Origin: Alviniconcha marisindica
Taxonomy: Eukaryota; Mollusca; Gastropoda; Provannidae
Direction: 5' to 3'
DNA: 64,000 nucleotides
Assembly: GCA_018857735.1 (NCBI GenBank)
Contig: JABMCL010002280.1
Location: forward strand, 1,057,501 to 1,121,500
Part shown: positions 26,085 through 36,500 of the stretch, one piece after another
Numbering within the stretch: the first letter of the stretch is position 1
How the letters are laid out: each line of letters begins with the position of its first letter
The notes under the pieces: generated by a model
What the model was told of the DNA's origin: nothing
The model's input: the letters and a program-made list of their open reading frames with translations, nothing else
Databases searched by the model: none
Translations under genes and position numbers: made by a program

Positions 26085-29000
26085 AGGTATGTGCACACAC
26101 AAGCTTGGTGAGAGAAGGAAGAATGGCAAAGGTAAAATCTTTGTCAGTGTTTTGACTTGATGGAAAAGGGTACAAGGATATTTATTCACCAGATTAATAT
26201 GTAACTGGGTTGTGTTTTTTATAATCTCAGACAACCATGATGGTCATATCAAAGTGAATTTGTTCAACAGTAATACAGAAAAGTGCAGTTTTGCTGTTGA
26301 TTCAGATGGTAAAATCTCCATCAGTGTTCCTGTGTTGACTTAAAGAAAGAGGGTACAAGGATATCTATTCACCAGATTAATATATATAATTAATTTTTAA
26401 TGTCCCGACAACCATGATGCTTGTTATATCAAGGTGAATTTGTTCACCAATGATACTTATTATATCAAGGTGAATTTGTTCACCAATGATACAGAAAAGT
26501 GCACAGCAATTTGTCATGGTGAAGTTCCATTTAAATGCACATGTACATTGATGGACAGTCCAGTTATGAGTAATTACAGATAAAGTAGATAAAGTTAGAT
26601 GTAGTTATAGGTACATTAAATCTGTGCAATTTTCAACATTTTTTGTTTCTATATTTTTGTTTTGTTTGTTTGTTTGTTTTTTTGGTCTAATATCACCTTG
26701 CTGTGAACAGACATAAAATAAAACATTGATTTTTTCTCTCTGTTTCTCACAGAGTTCATTCTGGACCCCAAAGAAGCAGACCCTGTGTTGCCATGGGAAC
26801 CCTACCTGGTCGCTGGTCACACTTTCCCTCACCACGTGCTGCGAGTGTGGCACCTCCACCTGGGTGTCACCATGGAAACGGAGCAGCTGCACCTGGTCTA
26901 TCACGCTCTCCAGCAGCTACAGTCAGGGCGTCAGGCTCACCTTGACACTCAGCAGGTTTGTGGGTGTCCTACTGCCACATCGTCCAACCTGCTGTCTTTG
27001 TGTGTATAACCTATATTAGTCTAGTGCATCCGAAATCCATGCTTGACCTTCCCATCACAAAACGAAAAGAAAAAAGGTGTTGACCTCACACCCCTCACCC
27101 CTTCTGTTCAGCTACTTCTAGGTGTCTGATGCTGACTACATGTGTGTGTGTGTGTGTGTGCATGCGTGTGTGTGTGTGGTTTGGTGTCATGTGCTCTGCT
27201 GGTCCTCTGGTTGTATCTTAGTATAAACCTGACTGTGTCTGTGTGTCCGCAAAGTGTTTGTGTGTGTGTGTGTGTGTGTATTGTTTGTGTGTGTGTGTGT
27301 GTTGTATGTGTGTGTTGTTTGTGTGTATGTGTGTGTGTGTGTGTGTGCACGTGCGTGTATGTTCATGCATGTTGTTGTTTTTGTGTGTGTGTGCACTCAT
27401 ATACGTGTGTGCATGTTTTTGTGTGTGAGTGTGTGCGCATTCAGTTGCACACACCCACTCAGCCACTGCTAGGTGAACGTCAAGGACACACTTTCACTAC
27501 ACTTGTAATCTAGTCATTCTGACATCAAATTTATCACAGATTTACAAAGGTTAGCAGCAGGTAACAAACAACAGCGTTTCAGGTTGCCACAAAAAGAAGG
27601 GGAAAAAAGTATCATTTCAAATGTGTAAGTTGTCAACATAAATGGGAGTACCTACAATAGTTCTTGTGTACTTTACCTACAGTAGTTCTTGTGGACTTGA
27701 CCTACTGTAGTTCTTGTTTGCTTAACAAATTAATATCTTGTTAGTCTAGGACTGAAAGGTGCACCAAGACAGTTTAGATTTGTTAGCTACGGTAAGTGTT
27801 AGAAACTGCAAATAAAGTATGTGAAACTGCAGTAAGCTCAACAAATACCACAGCGTGGCTAACAGTCTGCATAGTTTATTTGTTATTTTTCAAAATTATT
27901 TTTGGCTCGCAGTTGATGGGGACCTGGGACCACTTGCATAAAACACTTGCAGTTTAGGACTGTCATAGTTACACAACTAAATGTACAGCAGCACCCTAAC
28001 TATCAGCAGGTATTAGATGCCTTGCGGAATACCTTTTTTTTTTCTTCAGTTTGAATATAGGAAACCATGCATGCTGGTGTGGTCACAGGAACACACAATT
28101 CACTGCAGTGCATATATATTTATATAACTTCTGTGAATTTGAGAGCTGCCACCAGTCTAGTCCTGCAGACAAAATACAAGACATTGCTGTGACAAAAATG
28201 GGTGCAGGATGTGGATATGAATGCGGAGAACGAGACAGTATACACATTTACGCAAAAGTGGACATACATTTTTAACATTGATTTGTACTGTTCGCCACAT
28301 TGATTCTGTTTTTGCTCATTGCACTCCAGTAGTGAAATGATTCACTTTTAGTCCTTATGTCATGCCACTGTTTTAATCCTCATAATTATCATGCTACTAC
28401 TTCGCTGCTAGTTGACTCAGAAAGGCTTGGAATACATTCAAAAACTGGAGCCGGAAGTGTTGAAGAAGGTAGTGAAAGGACACCCATTTGCGACACCTCA
28501 AACCAGTTTTTCTATTTTCATGTTTAAGGCTTTTCCAGTTTGTCAGATAAGCAGGCTGATGGACGTCAGAAATGTATAGCTAGGCTCAGAATATTTATTA
28601 GTTTGTAAAATGTGATTAATCTGTGGACTTGCACAAAATCTTGTGTACTATTTATTCTCTTACACAGACACCCCCCACCCCCACCCCCACCCCCACCCCA
28701 CCCCACCCCACCTCCCTCCCAGTTCTCTTACACGTGCATGCATGCAAGCAGAGGATTTGGGAAAGTGTCTGAGACTCTCAAAGAGCTTAGAATTCTCAGG
28801 CAGAAAAATCTCTTTCAGTATCTCATACCATAAATATTTTAATTTGTGAAAGCTTTTAACCATCAGAGCTAGTAATGGGCATAAAGTTTTTTTCATCAAA
28901 GAGTACCGGGTTTGAACTGGGCCATCATTTCTGTGTCTGAAAAAAAGGCTTGGAGGGTTCTAAGGAAGCAAAACATTTGGCAACCAACCAAGCAGAAAAA

Positions 29001-31115
29001 CTGAGTCCTGTTATTGAAGAATGAAGTGGGTCACACTCACGATCAGGTCTAAGTTTGTTAGCTGTCTGAAAAGGAGCGACGTGGTCCGGAAAGTTTTAAT
29101 GTAGTTTCCATTTTCGTTCTTCTTTCTGGGGTTTCCTCTGAGTCGTCTTTTTGGGGGTTTCCCCGATGTTCTGTAACCAAGGCAACCTGTTCACTTGCCT
29201 AGGTTTCCGTGTCTGGTGATACTGAAAGTCATCTAGCACCAGCAACATGCCCTCTTAATATACAGCAGCACATCTTCATAATGGAAACTAATTGCCCTGT
29301 ATGAGTTAAAAGAACAGATATACAAGGAAGTGACGCTGCATTACTGAGACCCATTCTCTTTAGCAAAAGTATTGTCTTATTGTTAACTCCATCTTAAGCA
29401 GAATTTCATCTAATAAAAAATAAAATTAACTGACTTTTTTTTCTTTTTTCTTTTTTTCTTTAAAAGAGCAGAAATGCAAGGATATTGTGTTGTCTTAAAC
29501 GAATTATTACTCTTAAAGGAACTGTCCTTCCTGGGCTAAACTTCTTGTGAGCTCAGAGCAGGTTAAAAGAACATGATCTGCTGTAAAAGTTTTGCGATTG
29601 AACATGCCATTGATTTTATACTGATTTTATGAGGTGACATTTTTGGACACCATCACTAACACTTGTTTCATGAGCTCATTCTTGCGTTGTGTGCTCTTTT
29701 CCCACCCTTCATGTTGATGTCACCAAAATGTCTAACACCATGGAAGCTCTCAGTTTTGTGTAAAGGTCACTGACGAAATGCATGTGGATTGCAATCATTT
29801 TTTATCTCCAGTTGTTTTTATCTCTATGGGGTGAACTTTTGATGATGTGCTGCAGTGTTCTAAAAACTGTAAGTCCACAAGAAAAAGTGTGGTCTACCGG
29901 GCTCCCTTACCACAGTGTGAAGTCTAAACTTGTCACCACCGGTACCATCAGTCAAGAAAAAATCCCAACAAGGACAAAGACGCATCAGGTTATTGACTTG
30001 CCATTTAAAAAAAAAACTTTTTTTTAGGATTCCTATACCCCCTCCCCTTCTCCCCAATGTCCCTGAAGTCTCAGATGTTGTGAAGTCAGGGAGTTACAAC
30101 TTACATGCATGTGAGAGTTCAGTTACTTGGACACAAAGCCCCTAAGCACCATCGCTGCTCTTTGCGAATTGTCATCGTATTTTGAGCCAGTTCTTTTCCG
30201 CCTTTTCTCTGGCTTCTGTTTTTCCTGCCCCAGCCAGGAGCTGCCAGCTGCTCCCCGTTACCGTGGCAACAGGCCATTATTTTTCATTTCATTGCTGGAC
30301 GAGGCACCACAAAGACGGTAGCCAGTTCCGTCTTCATTTACTGATTGCTGTCTACCACCTTTGTCTTCATTTACTAATTGCTGTCCACCTTCTTCTTTTT
30401 CACTGGGTGCAAGGATGAAGGGACTGAGTGGGTAATCCATGGGTTCAGGAGCTTTTGTTTCTGTCTGGTAGTATTGAACTGGAGCCATGTGTGTTTGTTT
30501 GTGCATTTGTGTGTGTGTGTGTGTCACATTGTGTACATGTAACTGCGGTCAAATGCCGCAAGAACTAGACTACTGGGTTTTAAAAGAATCGTCTGGCAAC
30601 CACAGAACCTATCAAGCATTTGTATAACACTGATTGAAATAAAAAGATCAATGAGAAAGAATGTGAGCACAATTTGTTTTTTCAGAGAATCTCATGCGTG
30701 GTATGTGAGTCAGCACTGGATATACAGTCGAAACGTGTAAAGGTACCTAAGTGAGATTTTCTTTTAAATTCTTGGCAACCTGAAAAATTAACCAACAAGA
30801 AGCCAGTCCTCTCTTGATGTTTGATTTACATACTCATGGTCTTTTACTCTGGGAACTTCAGTGCAGCTTTAGAGTGAGTGTTCATGCTAATTTTGACACC
30901 ATGCCAGCAGTCAGCAAGCACATTGAATTTGCGCTGCAGTAGACTTGCAAGCTTTCAGAATAATGGGTTTCTGATGTGATTTGATAAGCATCATTTTGGC
31001 ACAGACACATTAGCAGCCTCATTTAACTTCTGCCTGATGCTATTCCACAGAAAGGGGTTCGAGGGGTTTTGATTGTGCTTTGGGATGGGATGGGGCACCG
31101 ATACTTGGGTTCACA

Positions 31116-31152
<37 letters not shown>

Positions 31153-31606
31153 TCCCTCCCTCCCTCTTTCTCTCCTTCCTAAAAAATGTTCTTGCAGATG
31201 GTGTGTTCTTCAAATTTGATGGACTCAGATTAAATAATTATTGCTCCCCAAGAAATTAAACAATTATTGAAACTTATGAATGGTTTTGTGTTTTTTGGGT
31301 TGTTGTTGTTGTTGTTTGTTTGTTTGTTTTTTGTTTTATGTTTTACTTTTACTTTCTTTTTTTAAAATCACTTTTAGTCAAATTGCCTGCACAATTTGGA
31401 TTTTATTACACCTATTCATCCTTTACCATGGCTACACATATTACTCTTTACTTGTAAACTGGCTTTCACTGGGACTGATGAAATTTCAACAAGTACATCA
31501 GTCTGAGTTTTGGGGAAGCCAAAAGGAGAGTTTTAAATTCCACTCCAGAACCTGAGTAATTTTCTTTATTTTTATTGTAAAAATGTTTCTGCATATGTGT
31601 TGTGCA

Positions 31607-31682
<76 letters not shown>

Positions 31683-32926
31683 TATATATTTATTTATTTT
31701 AATCCTAAGTAAGTAAGCATGGTGCTTAACGTCCACAGAAACCATAAGGCATATTAGGGATGGGGAGAAGGGGGGGGAGGGGGTATGGAGGTGGGGGAAG
31801 AGGGAGATGGGAGGGAGGAGATTATATACCTATCACTACACTGTCACCACCAGAATGACCTGCATTAAGATGGGCAGCAATGAGAGTCATTTTAATGTTT
31901 CATTAATTGTGAGGGACAAAGTCACAAGACAGTGTCCACAAACAACAACTTTTGAAGAGAAAGGAGAGCCGAAATGGTATCAAACTGAGGCCCTTCTGCT
32001 TACCAGCCTAATGCCATACTGCTAGGCCAAACCGGCTCTCAGATTAATCCTCAGAATCAGAGTGCTGCTTAAATAGGGAGGGAGAAGAAAAAAAGGGGGT
32101 ATGGAGGAGGAGAAGGGGGGGGGGGGGGAGGCTACCAGACAAGGTCTTGAGCTTCTCAGCTTAAAAGAGTGAATGCCATAAAGATTGAAGGCATGCTAAG
32201 TCAAGGATTCAGGCTCTCCACACATCATTTAAAGCTGACTGGGTGGTTTCCGTGAGGACTTAGGGATGGCTATGAGATGTTATTAGATGTAGGCTGCCCT
32301 GTTGGACCTCATCAGAAGTGGATTAGAAAGAAGCATTAAGGCTCAGATGTGGGTATGTACCATCATCGGCGTAGCAGAGAAGTGACAACTTTGTGAGAGA
32401 CATTGATTATTTCTGATGTTGACCTGTTTCCCCCCAGCGGGTATACTTAGTGTGGAGAGCATAGAAATTAAGGTCACTGTTGAGCTGTTTCCCCCCAGCA
32501 GGTATACTTAGTGTGGAGAGCATAGAAATTAGGGTCACCATTGAGCTGTTTCCCCCCAGCAGGTATACTTAGTGTGGAGAGCATAGAAATTAGGGTCACC
32601 ATTGAGCTGTTTCCCCCCAGCAGGTATACTTAGTGTGGAGAGCATAGAAATTAGGGTCACCACTGAGCTGTTTCCCTCAGCGGGTATACTTAGTGTGGAG
32701 AGCATAGAAATTAAGGTCACCGCTGTTCAAAGGCTCCTGTTGTGAGCTTGGAGAACAACTTAAGAATTTCCACCTACTGTGGATAGTGGATAGTTCTGAT
32801 TTTTTAGTTTCTGCCTTACTGGTTCACTCAGCATCATTGTTTTCTGGACCTCCTTAAATATTAAATTTTAAAGTGACCAGAGTCAAGAAGAGTGAATCAG
32901 ACTTCTCTTTGTGAGCTGATTATACC

Positions 32927-33015
<89 letters not shown>

Positions 33016-33536
33016 TGTGTGTGTGTGTGCATGTACACCCAATCATGGCTGAGTGTATACTTCAGACCTCAGTTAAGCTGTAGCAAAAATTGGTTAATTA
33101 ACTCTTGTTGACTGACACGTCACATGGTTTTGCCAGGTGTTGCTGCAGGTGTGTGTGGACATCACCCTGTGGCTGCTGGCTTTGCTGACCAACCAGACAT
33201 CGCTGGCCATCTCTCACCTGCTGGGGGCGCTGTCGGCACTGCATGAGGGAGGTCATCAGCGACTGCTGTCTGCTCTCTGCCGTCTCATACTGCCTCAAGG
33301 TAAACACCTGCTGCTTTTCACTCTTGAGGTCTGCTTCTTTGTTTCGCTGGTGTCCTAGATTGGTGGCAAACTTTGTAGTGGTGATAAGTTGTGTAGCATA
33401 ATTATCTATGTAGCTGTAGTTTGTGCCTTTGCAGTGGCTACAGTGTCATGTTTGAACTGTACGTGCTGTGTACAGTGCTGTGTACGTGCTTGCATTGTGA
33501 TTGTGGCTGAATAGATTTTTGTCATGTGTATGCGAA

Positions 33537-33590
<54 letters not shown>

Positions 33591-36500
33591 CGCGCGTGTG
33601 TGTGTGTCGGCGCGCGTGTGTGTGTGCGCGCGTGTGTGTCGTGTGCGTGATGCGTGTGTGTGTGTGTTTGTGTGTGTGTGTTATGTGTGTATAAATATGT
33701 GTATGTGCCTGCGTGTGAAGTTTTGCATGAGTGTTGGCAAGAGTGTGGTTCAGCCGAAGCGATAGCAGGCTGACCTCAGGCCGGACACGGCGCTGCGCTT
33801 GTTGCAGGCCCAAAGTACACCCTCAAGCTGCAGCAAGAGGTGGCCGCCCTGCGCGTCCTCATCAACATGGAGAGCCAGGTGGACGTGGAGGGGGGCGGCA
33901 AGCACCTGAGTCTGCGCCGCTACCTGTCGGAGCTCAAAGAGGAGCCCAGCGTGTCCACGGGGGCGCTGCGCTGCAAGCAGCTGGACTGCGTGCGGGCCTA
34001 CTACTACCTGTCCGTGCTGCACTTCCTGCAGGACCTGTACAAGACCCACAGCCAGGACGCCTGTCGCCCGGAACCCGCCCCTCCGGCGCAGGGCACAGGC
34101 AGCCCCGCTGCGGGGCCCCTGTCCGATGGGCAAGGGGCTGCCGCTGAAAGGATGACTGGCAGCGGTGTGGATGTGAGCGGGGAGAAGGTGGTGGTGGTGG
34201 CGGGTGGTGGCGTCCAGTCCGAAACGAGGGCAAGCTGCAGGGACGAGGATGGAGGAGCCACGACCAAGACGGCTGCGGAGGGCGGCGGCTGCGTGTGGCG
34301 GGACGGGGACGGCGGGAGCAGCGTGGACTCGCCTCAGCCGGCCAGGGTAGCCGGCGGTAGCGGCGACTGTGATCTCAGCTCTCAAGGTGCCATAGACGGG
34401 AAGAGCAAGTCGGCGACGGGCACGCGTGACAGCAGCGTTGACTCAAAGACCGCCTCTTCGTGCGGCCCCGCGGACAGGCCCGAAGACGTTGTCAGCAGAC
34501 CGCCTCAGACCCCGACGAGTAAAGAGCTTCCACCGGCGGATGGAACCGTGACGGGGCCGGGCAGCAGGGAGGCTGTGTCAGGGGGAGGACCCTGGCGCCT
34601 GTCGCTGTCGCCGCTGCTGCAGCTGTCCAAGGGGCTGCTGTGGGACGTGCAGGCCAAGCGCCTGGCCCTCACCGACACCCTGGGGCACATCCACCGCGCC
34701 ATCTCGCAGCACCTCCTCACCGACCACTCCCGGGAGGTGGCGAAGACCCTCTCCCGCCACCCCCACGCCAGTTCCGCCCACAACCACAACCTCCACCACC
34801 ACCACCTCCACCACCAGCACTCGGTTGACAATGTCCCCTCCTTCGCCCCGGTGCTGGCCGACACGGTCGCCGCCCACCTGCCGGCCGACCCACTGCTCAA
34901 CATCGACGATGTGGGCATGTCTCTGCTGCCGCCGGCGGGCAGCTCGTCTACACCCGGTGCCGGGGAAGGGGGAGACTCTCCAACGTGCCAGTCAGTCAGC
35001 AACAACGGTGCAGTATTATCTCCTCCATCTCCCTCGCTGCCTTCACCCTCCTCATCCATGTCGTCGTCTGTTGTGCCATCCCTCTCCAACGCGGACAATG
35101 ACTCGGGAGCGAAGGAGAAGGGAAGCCAGCTCCTTCCCAACTTGGACTCGCTGCCCGAGTCAAACTTTGACCTTGACCTAGTGACCCTGGGTCAGCAGTG
35201 GGACGGGTCGCGCCGGGTGCTGTGGCAGGACGACCCTTTGTCTGGGTCGGGTAGGGGAAGCGAGGGTCGCCACGGGAACGGTGACAGCAGCCTCCACAAG
35301 CCCACATCACTGCTGAGTCCCGGCAAGTACATCAACGTGCCGGACGAGTGGTACTCGCTCCCGGTGGACGAGAAGTACACCCGCTCCTACGTGACCCTGG
35401 CCATCTTGAAGGACGAACAGGACTTTGTCATGGGAGAGTTGAAGCGCATGTCCGACAGCTCACAGGTTAGCTCTTTGCGTTTCTTGACTGCATGGCACCC
35501 TTGGCAGTGCCTGAGTGGAACTCTGTGTGTGTGTGTGCGGGTGTGTGTGGGTGTGTGTGCTTAAAATAGTATCTATGGACAAAATTTTGCACTTTAGAAA
35601 TACTTTTATTATTATTATTATAACTTCTGTATTTTAATAATAAGATGGGAGAGAGGCAGTTCTGGTAGGCCTTTAGTGCAATTTTCAGACTAGGTGATAC
35701 TTTTCTCCTCAAATCTTACCCCTGTGCCTTGTGAACAGTAGCACCTAATCTGTCAATAAAATTCAGCAGGCATGCTTTACTGAGGAATAATCATGATTAA
35801 TTTTGAACCTGAATTGGTTGCTACATCGGTCTGAAACAAAAATTGCATACCTTGGCAAACTGATCAGTCAGAAATAGGATTTGGAATGACCCTGTAAGAC
35901 TGTCAGCATTTACTTGAAGGTGGAAGATTATCAAACCAAAAATAAAAGTACACATTGACATTGTCATTGAATACTAATGAGAGAAAATGGTGGCAGCTTC
36001 AGTTTCATCTTCATTTCATCTTGTTACCGAGTCCCGCAACAGATGAGAATTGGGTTAGCTGATTATCGTCCGTTGAGCTGTTTTTCTTCAGAAAATGATG
36101 CCACGTACGCTGTTCCAATTGGTGCAAACTTTTTGTGAATGGTAGTTTTCCTGAATGTTTCCACTTTCCCTCCTAATCTAATAGCACAATGACACTTTCC
36201 TTTGTTACTGATGCAGGTTTCCGTCATATTTTTCTTGTCAGCTGTGACACTGTCAGAGTTGCATGTTATATTCGGGAGAGCTGTATCTGTGGATTTTTTC
36301 ACTTTTGAGCCAAATTTTGAGGGTCCAGCTTACATGCAGAAGAGCCTTATGGTATGGAAATTACTAACGTAGCTGTCTGTAGTGTCAGTCCATGTGTTAC
36401 AATGCAGGATTTTTCTCGTTCTTCAGTGTTGAGACATCTCTGTCTACAGTGCCAGTCTATGTGTTACAAACATATCTGTCTACTGTGTCAGTCCATGTGT

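Noticed and set aside
33750..34385. 211-codon minus-strand frames opposite GEMIN5 exon i (also 34505-35140)
   Set aside because: High GC leaves the antisense open; the + frame has conserved helices and fits splice phases on both sides.
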